This document shows, in pieces, positions 16,232 through 25,456 of a DNA stretch of 64,000 bases. The notes under the pieces are model-generated. The model was not told where the DNA came from, searched no databases, and saw nothing but the letters and a program-made list of their open reading frames with translations. Numbering within the stretch: position 1 is the stretch's first letter; the number at the start of each line of letters is the position of its first letter. The stretch spans positions 7,172-71,171 of the forward strand of contig NZ_CALEYG010000033.1 in assembly GCF_937924975.1 (NCBI RefSeq), given 5' to 3'. A program made the translations under genes and the position numbers. This stretch comes from an uncultured Stomatobaculum sp. GTDB taxonomy: Bacteria > Bacillota > Clostridia > Lachnospirales > Lachnospiraceae.

Positions 16232-18664
16232 ATGGAAACGGCAAAGAAGTATATGCGCAGAGGGATTCCTTATCTTGCGGTAATCTTCATGGTCTTGTGG
16301 CAATGGCCGATATGGCAGCACACGGCATGGGCGGCCGGTGGCGTACACGGTTTTTCGGTCGAGAGCATTCAACAGGCCGGCGTGCGGGACACAGCTTTTG
16401 CGGAGGCTATATTCGATAGTATCTCTGCCCACATCGCCGATGGCAGTTATTCGATATCGCCGGGTGACAGCACGGAGAAGATCCTGCTGGAGTACGGTGC
16501 ACGCACAGCGCAGGCAGAAATTGACGCACAGGGCAGAGAAATCAGAGATATCAGCGGAATATGGCTGCTACGGCATGCGACGCGAATCGACCTCTCGGAC
16601 AATCAGATTCAGGACTTGAGCCCGCTGAAACGGGATATGAGCATAGAGGAGCAAGCGAATTATTTTGCGGCGACGGAAATTGTGCTGACAGGGAACCCCA
16701 TCTGTCGGGTGCCGGAACAGTTGATCGGATTTACCGCAGGCTGTTATCGCCTGGATGAAAAGATCACCATACCTGTTTCGCTTTCTTACCGGAATGATGA
16801 GGCAGAGAGACGGTTGCTGCTGCACTATTTTGAGGAACCCGGTGGTCGGCCGACCGAGAAGGCAGTTGCTTTCCGGAATCGCGAAGAAGCAGAGAGTTTA
16901 CACAGTATAGAACAGGCGTATCCCGTATCGTTTTCCATGACAGCGCGATACCTGCAGCGTGAAGGTACGGAAGCACAGTTACAGCTACAGTGGTCCATGC
17001 CGCTGGATGTCAGGTTTATGCGAGAATTTGAGGACGGGATATACGAGAAAACGCTGGGGAGCATAGAACTGACAGCTACGACAGAAGAAGGAGAGCCGCT
17101 TCCGGGTATTTGCTACCGCATATGGCAAGTGGACAGCGGCAGAGAGATCCGCAACGCAGACGGCGGTGCGGACTATATAACGGATGTGACGGGTAGGATT
17201 TACATTGCGAATTTGGAAGCCGGTACGTATCGGATAGAGCAGCGGAATCGGAAGCCGGGATACGAAGCGCGCCGGAGAAGTTTCCAAGTTGTCATACGGG
17301 ATGCCCGTCAAGGCGCCGAGATTCCGGAAAAAGAGGCGCAGTGTTCAGGCCTTCCGAAAAGGTACGTGCTGACAGGAGATATGAAAAATATCCGTTTTCT
17401 CAATCGCGGCGAAATGCAAGGAATCGAGACGGAAGAGGATACAGCTGTTTTGCAGCAGGCAGAGGCACTGAATTGTGATGGGTTTTTATCCGACCGGGGA
17501 TATGTGGAGCTTCTGAAAGGAGAGTTGCCGTACAAAGAGGGATATGGGCTCCTTCCGGGAAGCAGAGTTTCAATCTATGAGGATGAGACACTGCTCGGAA
17601 GTTATTCGTACCCGACAGAAGCGAAGCAAGTGCTCAATCGAAGAATACAGGAGCAGGGCTTGCGAAGAGACAGTCGACGTATTCGCGTGGAGGAGGCCTT
17701 ATTCTATGACGGGGGCTGTCAGAAAGTGAACGCAACCTTTTCGAGATCCGAGGACTCGGAAATTCACCGCATCGTAGTCAAAAAGAGCTGGCGAGGTGCA
17801 GCCACGCCGTCAGAGGCATATTTTCGCCCGGTGCTTCGCAGAAACGGGGAAGTGGTCGCTGTGCTCGGAACTGTTAAGGCGGTCAATGCGGAAAATGGCT
17901 GGGAGGTCAGCTGGAACTTATTACAGGCTACACCCGCCGACGCGAGACGCGGGCTCATACGGCGCGCAAGTATGACAGATGCAGAGCGGGAAGAGGAATT
18001 TCGCGAAGATGCGGAACTGTTGAATGACAGCGGCGATACAGGTGGACAAATCAGTGTGGAAGAAGTGGACATTCCGGCAGGTTGGACGCCGGAGTATCAG
18101 GCGTTCCGGCGTATCGGTGACAGCGCATATTTTGATGTGACGAATCGGAAGGAGATGTCAGTCGGGATTGACAGATTCTTCTCGCGGGGACAGGATGCCA
18201 CGAATGCAAAGAAGCGAGAGGGACAGCCGGAACGGTTACGACGGACCGAACGCGCGACGGAAGAAGTGAAAGAGCAAGCGGAACCGACAAAACAGCAGGA
18301 AGTGAAGCGGGAAGAAGTAAAACCGCAGGAAGCAAGGCAGGAAGTACAAAAAGCGGATGCGCATCCCGGCAGAGCAGACGAAGCGCACAGGCAGATACAG
18401 GCCGAAAAAAGAGAGACGGCAACGCTAATGTATCTTCCCTGGGCAGAAATCAGAAGTTGTAAGGTCAAAAAAACACAGGGACATGTGCCGGGACGGCAAC
18501 TTGTTCTGGCCGGCACGGGAGAGCGAACACAGCGCACGGTACTGCGTCGACTTCCGCACACAGGAGAAATAGCTGAAAAACAAGGGGTATGGTTTCATCT
18601 GGCAATTCTTTGGTCACTGGCAATGTTATTGCGTGCGCTGCATATGGTTGCAAGGCAGCACTGA
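16232..18664 (+). CDS. LPXTG cell-wall surface protein with SpaA-like domain
   Basis: An 810-residue exported protein. A signal peptide covers about residues 1-35 and ends near TAWAA. Residues 115-133 look like one leucine-rich-repeat turn (TRIDLSDNQIQDLSPL). About 276-345 resemble a SpaA/Cna-B collagen-adhesin fold (GSIELTATTEEGEPLPGICYRI, then ANLEAGTYRIEQ). A Lys/Glu/Gln-rich spacer lies near 665-730. The C-terminus has LPHTG at 774-778, a hydrophobic stretch and a short basic tail, the sortase sorting signal. The ATG at 16232 has GGAGGG 9 bases upstream; a TTG at 16214 would add six residues. It begins a three-gene operon. Confidence 0.8.
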   Translation: METAKKYMRRGIPYLAVIFMVLWQWPIWQHTAWAAGGVHGFSVESIQQAGVRDTAFAEAIFDSISAHIADGSYSISPGDSTEKILLEYGARTAQAEIDAQGREIRDISGIWLLRHATRIDLSDNQIQDLSPLKRDMSIEEQANYFAATEIVLTGNPICRVPEQLIGFTAGCYRLDEKITIPVSLSYRNDEAERRLLLHYFEEPGGRPTEKAVAFRNREEAESLHSIEQAYPVSFSMTARYLQREGTEAQLQLQWSMPLDVRFMREFEDGIYEKTLGSIELTATTEEGEPLPGICYRIWQVDSGREIRNADGGADYITDVTGRIYIANLEAGTYRIEQRNRKPGYEARRRSFQVVIRDARQGAEIPEKEAQCSGLPKRYVLTGDMKNIRFLNRGEMQGIETEEDTAVLQQAEALNCDGFLSDRGYVELLKGELPYKEGYGLLPGSRVSIYEDETLLGSYSYPTEAKQVLNRRIQEQGLRRDSRRIRVEEALFYDGGCQKVNATFSRSEDSEIHRIVVKKSWRGAATPSEAYFRPVLRRNGEVVAVLGTVKAVNAENGWEVSWNLLQATPADARRGLIRRASMTDAEREEEFREDAELLNDSGDTGGQISVEEVDIPAGWTPEYQAFRRIGDSAYFDVTNRKEMSVGIDRFFSRGQDATNAKKREGQPERLRRTERATEEVKEQAEPTKQQEVKREEVKPQEARQEVQKADAHPGRADEAHRQIQAEKRETATLMYLPWAEIRSCKVKKTQGHVPGRQLVLAGTGERTQRTVLRRLPHTGEIAEKQGVWFHLAILWSLAMLLRALHMVARQH

Positions 18665-18673
18665 GGAGACAGG

Positions 18674-19966
18674 ATGAAGGACAAGATGGAGAAGGCAAGT
18701 CGCGAGCGCAAACAACGTGTAACGGAGCTGATTGCAGCGTATCAAAAAGGGGATAAAAGGGCATTTGACGGGATTTACTCGCTCTGCTACGGACCGATAT
18801 ACTATATCATTTATAAGATGATTCGGGACAGACATGAAGCTGAGGATGTCACCCAGGAAGTGTTTTTGCAGATTTTTCATCAGCTCCGCGAACTGACGGA
18901 TCCGGAGAGCTTTCAGTGCTGGTCCAATCGAATTGCATATCACAAGACTTTGGATTATATGGTCTCAACCCGCTATGCGGGAGTAAAAAATACGGTTTCT
19001 CTGGATGCGCTGCTCGAGTCGGACTTTAATACAGAAAAGTTTTCGGATCAGGGAAGACAGATTGAGCAGGCTGAGCAGAACAAGGTAATCATGGATGCGG
19101 CAGATCATCTCTCCTGGGCGTTGCGTGCCACGCTGTTGCTTCGGTTTTTTGCGGGACTTCGAGAGGCAGAGATCGCAGACATTATGAATGTGCCGCTCGG
19201 AACCGTTAAAAGCCGTCTTGCCGAAGCCAAGAAGAAAATGAAAAAGAGACTCGGCACAAAGCTGTACTGTTTCAGCCCTTTTACGCTATATACATTTCTT
19301 TCGCAGCTCGAGTCCTGGAATTTGAGCGGAAAAGTAGCAACGGCCTCGGTCGGATTCATGGGAAAGACAGCAATGGTTTTGCTCTCCGTAGGGATGGTCG
19401 GTTCGGTTGCACTGCGCGGGATACGGATTTCTTCTCTGCAATATCGGGATACCAATCGCTATGTCAATGAACAGTTGGTGCGTTTTCGCGTTGACAGCGG
19501 AGCACCCATCGAAAAAGTGACTCTTTCCGGCAAACAGGAGGTTCCGTTGACCCGACAGGGAAAAGTGTATGAGGCACATATTGATGCCAACGGAACCTAT
19601 ACCATTACGGCAAAGGATATTGCAAATCACACGATTGAGCAAGTCGTGGAAATTTCCAATATTGATCGCGAAGCTCCGAACTATGCAGGTTATCGGGAAC
19701 AGGATGACATGATCTACCTGTATTTTAAGGATACGGGTGCGAGTATTGATTGGGATGCCCTGTGTTGTCAGCGGGAAGACGGCAGTGCAGAGACAGTTCG
19801 AATCGACAGAGAGCAGAGTTGCATTGCGGTTTCCAAGACACAGTTTCCGCTACAGGTGCAGGTGCGCGATTTGGCAGGCAACCGGGCGGTCTATGCCTTT
19901 CGGCAAAATCAATTTACAGAGGATGTGACGGATGTCACAGAGGAACTCACAGGAGAGTCATATTAA
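18674..19966 (+). CDS. ECF-type sigma factor fused to a membrane helix and outside domain
   Basis: A 430-residue protein. The N-terminal 200 residues are an ECF sigma factor: region 2 at about 22-70 (RHEAEDVTQEVFLQIFHQL) and region 4 at about 139-195 (LREAEIADIMNVPLGTVKSRLAEAKKKM). Ordinary ECF factors stop there. Here a hydrophobic helix follows at about 228-250 (TAMVLLSVGMVGSVAL), then some 180 residues of polar, beta-rich sequence without cysteine-rich motifs, which should lie outside the cell. No separate anti-sigma gene is visible. The gene is 9 bp after the LPXTG protein and 30 bp before the next one. It could be a self-anchored sigma factor released by proteolysis, or one acting at the membrane; both are inference. 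Confidence 0.85.
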   Translation: MKDKMEKASRERKQRVTELIAAYQKGDKRAFDGIYSLCYGPIYYIIYKMIRDRHEAEDVTQEVFLQIFHQLRELTDPESFQCWSNRIAYHKTLDYMVSTRYAGVKNTVSLDALLESDFNTEKFSDQGRQIEQAEQNKVIMDAADHLSWALRATLLLRFFAGLREAEIADIMNVPLGTVKSRLAEAKKKMKKRLGTKLYCFSPFTLYTFLSQLESWNLSGKVATASVGFMGKTAMVLLSVGMVGSVALRGIRISSLQYRDTNRYVNEQLVRFRVDSGAPIEKVTLSGKQEVPLTRQGKVYEAHIDANGTYTITAKDIANHTIEQVVEISNIDREAPNYAGYREQDDMIYLYFKDTGASIDWDALCCQREDGSAETVRIDREQSCIAVSKTQFPLQVQVRDLAGNRAVYAFRQNQFTEDVTDVTEELTGESY

Positions 19967-19996
19967 AACAGAACCGCGAATAAGGGGAGGAGAGTC

Positions 19997-20863
19997 ATGC
20001 GTCAGCTTGCGGAAAGGGTCCTTCGTATAGGAATAGGGATTCTTATGTTTCTTGTAGCTATACTGCTTGTTGCGGCGGCTCCGGTGCGGGCAGAGCAAAA
20101 CCAGAGTGAGGAGACGTTGCAGATTTCACCGGAAGTTTTGATGGACGGAAATACGGATATTTCCGTGCGCTGCGAGATAGAAAATCAGACTGAGACGGAA
20201 GTCCCGGAATTGGAGTTGCAAATTCGGTTGCCGGAAGGAATCGGAGCACAGAAGGTGAAATATACAGAAGCTTTTGTCACAAGAGGACAGAGAGCGGGTG
20301 CCGTGACAGAAACACAGGCTTTGACGGCAGACGGCCGGTTTGACTGGCGGAGCGGTGCCGTGAAACCGGGTGAGCATTATGTTTTGCAAGCGAAAGGTGT
20401 ACGCCAGACAGCGGAAGAAGGAAAACACTATACGGGCATGCTTGAGGTGACGGCGACCTTGCAGTGCGGGACGGAACAGCACATCACGAGGCGACGCTAT
20501 CAGCTCAGCGGCATGGAAGAAAAAAAACAAACCGCTGTGAGCAGTGTGCTGTTGGAGACAGGAAGCGATACGGCAATGAATCAGCAGGTCGCGCTGCGGA
20601 ATGCAGCTCCGGCGGTGGGACAGCTAAGTCTGCTTCCGGGGAAGGCGAAAGACAGAAAGAGTATGCCGGGAAGAGGAATTCCGGTGATGGAAATTCTGGT
20701 CTGCAGTATGGCACTCTGGGCACTGAAGGTCTTGTTGCGACAGTTACTGATCTACCGTGAGGAAGGAAAACGGAAGTTTAATCCGGAGTGGAAACCTTTC
20801 GAAGAGCGGAAAGCGGAGAAGAAGGAGGAAAAGACTGCGGAGGATAAGAAACCGGAGCAATAA
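19997..20863 (+). CDS. Signal-peptide membrane protein with beta-rich outside domain
   Basis: A 288-residue protein of unknown function. Residues 11-32 form a signal sequence ending near PVRA. About 45-175 are beta-rich and contain a conserved-looking repeat-fold pattern (ISVRCEIENQTETEVPELELQIRLPEGI), reminiscent of DUF11-type or Ig-like extracellular modules. A membrane helix lies at about 230-253, followed by a highly charged Lys/Glu cytoplasmic tail. GGGAGGAG precedes the ATG. As third gene of the surface operon, it may be a partner of the tethered sigma factor or of the wall protein. Confidence 0.7.
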   Translation: MRQLAERVLRIGIGILMFLVAILLVAAAPVRAEQNQSEETLQISPEVLMDGNTDISVRCEIENQTETEVPELELQIRLPEGIGAQKVKYTEAFVTRGQRAGAVTETQALTADGRFDWRSGAVKPGEHYVLQAKGVRQTAEEGKHYTGMLEVTATLQCGTEQHITRRRYQLSGMEEKKQTAVSSVLLETGSDTAMNQQVALRNAAPAVGQLSLLPGKAKDRKSMPGRGIPVMEILVCSMALWALKVLLRQLLIYREEGKRKFNPEWKPFEERKAEKKEEKTAEDKKPEQ

Positions 20864-20871
20864 GCAGTAAG

Positions 20872-20921
20872 AAAACCCGGCCCACGATATGCGGAATCGC
20901 AAAAGTCGTGGGCCGGGTTTT
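20872..20921. terminator. Bidirectional terminator between convergent operons
   Basis: A perfect 16-bp stem, AAAACCCGGCCCACGA (20872-20887) with its complement at 20906-20921, with T-runs reading out on both strands. It serves the surface operon on plus and the YhaN gene on minus. Confidence 0.9.
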
Positions 20922-20949
20922 CTGTATCATTCGAGGAAAGCTATCCGCA

Positions 20950-22800
20950 TCAGAGTTCCACGAGATGGAACGGCAGCATGGAAGCGGTGAGCAGTTGCGC
21001 TTCTCGGAGACGCGGCGTGAAGAGCAATATCTGCCGCGAAGCATAGGTCTCCAACATCCAGTGGAGAACCGTGCGGAGGCGCTGATCATCATAGTTTGCA
21101 AAGCTGTCGTCCAGGAAGAGTGGGAGCGAATTGCTGCCGAACTGCAGTAAATCGGCTGCGGCAAGACGGAGAGCGAAATAGACCTGGTCAACGGTACCTG
21201 CGCCCGCCTGCTCGAGCGGAATCAGCTTTCGCGAAGTGTTTAGAAACACATTCAGATTCTGGTCGACAGACAGAGAATCATAGACATTGCCGGTAATGCC
21301 GGAAATGAGCTGTGACGCCGATTGATTCAGATAGCGACCGAAAGAATCGTGGATGGTCTCGGAAAGGCGGACCAGAGTCTCGAGGGCGATGTTGATGGCC
21401 TCGATTTCTGTATTCAGGCGATCATTTTCCGCGACCACACTTTTCAGCGCCGCAGTTTCGTCTTTTAAACTCGAGAGGTGCTGTAACTGTTGCTCGAGAA
21501 GCCACTGGCTCTTTTGTTGATTCGCCATGGAGGCCTCGGTCTCTTCCTGTCGGGTTTTCAGGAGGCGCAGCTTTTCTTCAATGTCATAGACATCGGATTC
21601 GCTGCGCTGTATTTCATCCTGCACCAGAAGGAGCTCGTCAATTTTTGCGCTCCCTGCTTTGGCCAAGGAGGTCGGACGGCGGGCAAGCTCTTTGTCTAAG
21701 AGAAGTTCCGGGAAATGTGCCTGAATGAGTTGACGTATATTGCGGTTAGACCGCATTCGACGTCGGTTCCCGCACAGGACGGAAAAAAACAGGCAGAGGC
21801 CGAGGGCAATACAGCCGACTGCCGTGATGCAGAGTAACGCCTGCAATTTGTTGGCACTGTCCGGCACAACACGCCGCATGGTGAAATAGAGTAATAGGGC
21901 GAGTGGGATCAAAAGAAAAGCCGTAATCAGCTGTGCACGGAGGCTGCTCTTAGATCGGAGCGCAGCCCTCTCCTGTTGCCATGCGTTGAGCCAGCTTCGG
22001 AGGGCCAGTAAATCCTGGCGGTTTCGGAATCCGCGTGCCTCCAGAATTTGTCGTTTGGCAGCGAGTGCTCGGATGCGCTTTTCCTTTTCACCGAGCAGAG
22101 TCTCCTGGACGGTCTTACTGTCCTGCTTGGAGGCGCTCAGGCTCTGGAGTGTATTCCGGTAACCGGGCGCCGCAATCTGTTCTTCCAGTTTCCGGATTTC
22201 GGATACATTCGCCGCGTAGTGTTTTGCGGCATCCGGAACCAGGCGTTGCTCAAAGGCCTTGCGCTGGTCGCGGAGATAGGCGGTCGCGCGGTCAATGTTC
22301 AGCGTGTGCTCGCCGGTCGCATTCATATTGGCGATGTAGTTTTTGAGTTCCTGGGTCATTCCCGCGTCGGTGGCACTCCGGAGTTGGCGTATGCTGACGG
22401 TGTTCATGTAAGCGGTCTGGCTGAGACCGCAGAGGCAGGTGCGGAGAAAGATTTCCGGATCTTCAATCGACAGCCCCGCACTCTCATCGATGATGCTGAG
22501 GTCGGTCGGACTTTTCCGGAAGTCCCGCTCGATGCGGTACAATTTACCGCCCTCTTCGAAACGGAGGCTGCCGCCGTAGGCGCCGTCACCGAACCAGGGC
22601 TCGTAGAGCGCATAGGTATCAGTCTTGGCGGCACGGCCGCGCGCCCGCTCGAGTCCGTAGAACATGGCGCGGAGAAAGAGGTGAAGGGTCGATTTGCCGG
22701 CTTCATTTCCGCCGTAGAGGATATTCAGGCGGTCGCCAAAGACAAAGCGCCGGTTTTGTAGTGCACCGAATCCGCGTATGTTGAGTTCACGGATAATCAT
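20950..22800 (-). CDS. SbcC/YhaN-like ATPase
   Basis: A 616-residue RecF/SMC-type ATPase. The N-terminus MIIRELNIRGFGALQNRRF leads to Walker A GGNEAGKSTLH. Two coiled-coil arms flank two membrane-like helices near residues 287-345 (LITAFLLIPLALLLYF, and LLCITAVGCIALGLCLFF). The C-terminal signature region has GAGTVDQVYFALRLA and LPLFLDDSFANYDDQR (Walker B). It overlaps the phosphoesterase gene by 4 bases. The pair resembles B. subtilis YhaN/YhaO, an SbcCD-like DNA-processing complex. The hydrophobic insert in the arm is a known feature of YhaN-type proteins as I recall and would place it at the membrane. Confidence 0.8.
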   Translation of the reverse strand: MIIRELNIRGFGALQNRRFVFGDRLNILYGGNEAGKSTLHLFLRAMFYGLERARGRAAKTDTYALYEPWFGDGAYGGSLRFEEGGKLYRIERDFRKSPTDLSIIDESAGLSIEDPEIFLRTCLCGLSQTAYMNTVSIRQLRSATDAGMTQELKNYIANMNATGEHTLNIDRATAYLRDQRKAFEQRLVPDAAKHYAANVSEIRKLEEQIAAPGYRNTLQSLSASKQDSKTVQETLLGEKEKRIRALAAKRQILEARGFRNRQDLLALRSWLNAWQQERAALRSKSSLRAQLITAFLLIPLALLLYFTMRRVVPDSANKLQALLCITAVGCIALGLCLFFSVLCGNRRRMRSNRNIRQLIQAHFPELLLDKELARRPTSLAKAGSAKIDELLLVQDEIQRSESDVYDIEEKLRLLKTRQEETEASMANQQKSQWLLEQQLQHLSSLKDETAALKSVVAENDRLNTEIEAINIALETLVRLSETIHDSFGRYLNQSASQLISGITGNVYDSLSVDQNLNVFLNTSRKLIPLEQAGAGTVDQVYFALRLAAADLLQFGSNSLPLFLDDSFANYDDQRLRTVLHWMLETYASRQILLFTPRLREAQLLTASMLPFHLVEL

Positions 22801-23876
22801 GTCTTTTGTCCCCTTTCCTCTGTCGTATGCAGCAAGGCGCTGACGCCGTAGTAGAGCGCCTTTTTGTCGAGCAGGCTGAGATCGGGTTTGTCGAGTTCCT
22901 GAATGAAGAAACCGATCATATCCGACGAGTGCTCTGCGAAGAGGCGTGAAAAATCATATTTGGGTTCGGAGTAATCGAAGAGCTCGGCAATGCGGAAGCG
23001 CTGTCGCAGCGTGTCGAGATCAAATACGACATCCGGGTCCCGGAGGCCCTTAATTTGCAGGCGATAAATATTCTGACTGCCGCGCCGTGCGAGCTCGTCG
23101 CTCAAGGTCATCAGGAGTTCCGCATTGGTGGAGTCCGGCGTCACATGTACAATCAGCGAGGTGTATTGCACCTTGGCAAGTCGCACGAAATCGAGAGAAG
23201 TAATCTGGCGACTGATGTCGTTAATCTCGCCGAGAAAGTAACCGTGCGGTCCGGTCTCCGTCAAGTCGAGCGGTTCGGGAGAACCGCACCAGGCGACCTT
23301 ACCCGGGACGGCGATTTCGGGCTTATGGATGTGTCCGAGCGCGCAGTAGGAAAAACCGGATTCCGAGAGCTCTTTGACATCGAGCGGCAAATGTTTCGCA
23401 TCTCCGCCGTGGCAGAGCAGAATGCGGATGCGTCCGTTTTCCGGGGCCTCCACGCCTTCGAGCAGGTTGTCTCGGATTTCGCGTGTGTGGTAGGAAAAAC
23501 CGTAGACCTCGGTGTTGATGCGTCGGAGGTAGACAGAACTCAGCGAACTCTCGGTAAAATAGTAAACATTTTTCGGCCAGGGAAAGGAGAGCACGGCGGA
23601 GTTATCGCGAATGCGGTCGTGATTGCCCGCTATGACAGCGACGGCAACATCCGGAATCGAGGCGAACAGGTAGCTGATCTCCTTTAAGTCACGCACAAGC
23701 GGCTGATGATGAAACAAATCACCTGCAATCAAAAGGAGATCCACTTTCTCATCGCGCGCAGCCCGGACAATCGAAGCAAGCGCATCTTTGACAGCCTGCG
23801 CCCGTTCCGCACTCCAAGGTTTTCCGATATCCGGTTTCATACCGTAGTGGAGATCGCCTGTGTGAATAAACTTCAT
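22797..23876 (-). CDS. SbcD/YhaO-like metallophosphoesterase
   Basis: A 359-residue calcineurin-type phosphoesterase. The metal-binding motifs are visible: FIHTGDLHYG, LLIAGDLFHH, VIAGNHDR, LLCHGGD and CALGHIHKP. These match Mre11/SbcD nucleases, which process DNA ends together with an SbcC-type ATPase encoded just downstream. AAGGAG precedes the ATG. It lies 38 bp after asnS in the same direction. Confidence 0.88.
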   Translation of the reverse strand: MKFIHTGDLHYGMKPDIGKPWSAERAQAVKDALASIVRAARDEKVDLLLIAGDLFHHQPLVRDLKEISYLFASIPDVAVAVIAGNHDRIRDNSAVLSFPWPKNVYYFTESSLSSVYLRRINTEVYGFSYHTREIRDNLLEGVEAPENGRIRILLCHGGDAKHLPLDVKELSESGFSYCALGHIHKPEIAVPGKVAWCGSPEPLDLTETGPHGYFLGEINDISRQITSLDFVRLAKVQYTSLIVHVTPDSTNAELLMTLSDELARRGSQNIYRLQIKGLRDPDVVFDLDTLRQRFRIAELFDYSEPKYDFSRLFAEHSSDMIGFFIQELDKPDLSLLDKKALYYGVSALLHTTEERGQKT

Positions 23877-23914
23877 GAGATAGCTCCTTGTTAATTTGGA
23901 AAGATTACTGTGGC

Positions 23915-25306
23915 TTACAGCTCACAGTTTCCAACTGTGCGGGGGAAGGGAAGGACATCGCGGATGTTCTGGATGCCGGTCAGATACATGACGCAGCGCT
24001 CAAAGCCGAGGCCGTAGCCGGCGTGGCGGCTACTGCCATATTTGCGGAGATCCAGGTAGAAGCGGTAACTCTCTTCATCCATATGGAGTTCCTGTATGCG
24101 CGCAAGCAATTTATCGTAGTCATCTTCACGCTGGCTGCCGCCGATAATCTCGCCGATACCGGGGACAAGGCAGTCCATCGCCGCAACCGTCTTGCCGTCG
24201 GGGTTTAGCTTCATATAGAAAGCCTTGATATCCTTCGGGTAATCGGTAACGAAAAGCGGACGCTTGAAGACCTGCTCAGTCAGGAAGCGCTCGTGTTCGG
24301 TCTGGAGATCCGTTCCCCAGGAGACTTTGTAATCGAAGCTGTCATTGTGTTGCATCAGAATATCGACTGCCTCTGTGTAGCTGATGCGACCGAATTCGGA
24401 GTTCAGCACATGGTTCAGGCGCTCAAGCAGGCCTGTGTCGACAAAGCGGTTCAGGAATTCCATCTCTTCCGGCGCGTGTTCCAGCACATAGCGGATAATA
24501 TATTTCAGCATATCCTCTGCGAGCGCCATTGCGTCATTCAAATCCGCGAAGGAGATTTCAGGCTCAATCATCCAGAACTCCGCAGCATGGCGGGTCGTGT
24601 TGGAGTTTTCGGCGCGGAAAGTCGGACCGAAGGTATAAATATCGCGGAAGGCCTGCGCAAATGCTTCACCGTCCAGCTGGCCGCTGACCGTGAGATTGGT
24701 CTCCTTGCCGAAGAAGTCCGCACGGTAGTCAACTAAGCCATCGGGTGTGCGCGGAATATCGTTCGGGTCGAGCGTGGTCACGCGGAACATTTCGCCGGCA
24801 CCCTCGGCATCGCTCGAAGTGATGAGCGGCGTGTGGACATAGACGAAATTTCTCTCCTGGAAGAAGCGGTGGATTGCAAACGCAATGACAGAGCGCACGC
24901 GGAAGGCTGCTTGGAACAGATTTGTGCGGGGGCGCAGGTGTAAAATGGTGCGCAAAAATTCCGGAGAATGGCGCTTCTTCTGGAGCGGGTAGTCCGGTGC
25001 GGAATCACCTTCGACAGAGATCTCGCTTGCCTGAATCTCAAAAGGCTGTTTTGCGTCTGGCGTTGCGACGAGGGTGCCGCGGATGATGAGGGCAGCGCCG
25101 ACATTGATTTTCCGGATGGTCTGGAAATTTGTCAGATTGTCATGGTAGACAACCTGCAGGGGCTCAAAAAAGCTGCCGTCGCTGACGGTCAAAAAGCCGA
25201 AGGACTTGGAATCGCGATTCGAGCGCACCCAGCCGCCTAATTCGATTTCTCGATCTAAATACGCTTCGCGATTTTCCCATATTTGTTTGACTGTTGTGAG
25301 CTTCAT
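23915..25306 (-). CDS. asnS: Asparagine-tRNA ligase
   Basis: A 463-residue class II aminoacyl-tRNA synthetase that charges tRNA-Asn. The OB-fold anticodon domain is at about 15-105 (IELGGWVRSNRDSKSFGFL). The catalytic core contains FWMIEPEISFADLNDAM and motif 3 GYGLGFERCVMYLTG, ending RDVLPFPRTVGNCEL. AspS-type residues are absent, and the AsnS C-terminus FPRT is present. AGAGGAA lies before the ATG. I looked for a T-box leader upstream and did not find one. Confidence 0.96.
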   Translation of the reverse strand: MKLTTVKQIWENREAYLDREIELGGWVRSNRDSKSFGFLTVSDGSFFEPLQVVYHDNLTNFQTIRKINVGAALIIRGTLVATPDAKQPFEIQASEISVEGDSAPDYPLQKKRHSPEFLRTILHLRPRTNLFQAAFRVRSVIAFAIHRFFQERNFVYVHTPLITSSDAEGAGEMFRVTTLDPNDIPRTPDGLVDYRADFFGKETNLTVSGQLDGEAFAQAFRDIYTFGPTFRAENSNTTRHAAEFWMIEPEISFADLNDAMALAEDMLKYIIRYVLEHAPEEMEFLNRFVDTGLLERLNHVLNSEFGRISYTEAVDILMQHNDSFDYKVSWGTDLQTEHERFLTEQVFKRPLFVTDYPKDIKAFYMKLNPDGKTVAAMDCLVPGIGEIIGGSQREDDYDKLLARIQELHMDEESYRFYLDLRKYGSSRHAGYGLGFERCVMYLTGIQNIRDVLPFPRTVGNCEL

Positions 25307-25456
25307 TCGCTTATTCCTCTTTCTCTCAAAGATATTGCCGGGAACAGAGAGAACCCGAGCTTATAACTCTTCTATTCTAGCGCACTTTGACCCAAAATAA
25401 AAGGCAGAGGCGGGAGGAAAAGAGCCCTTTCCGACAGGTATAAATCACGACTAAGC

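Noticed and set aside
22048..22761. 237-codon open frame opposite the YhaN gene
   Set aside because: Antisense shadow without motifs; YhaN has full-length family features.
25307..25456. Possible T-box leader before asnS
   Set aside because: No AGGGTGGNACCGCG-like segment or specifier hairpin could be found in the leader.
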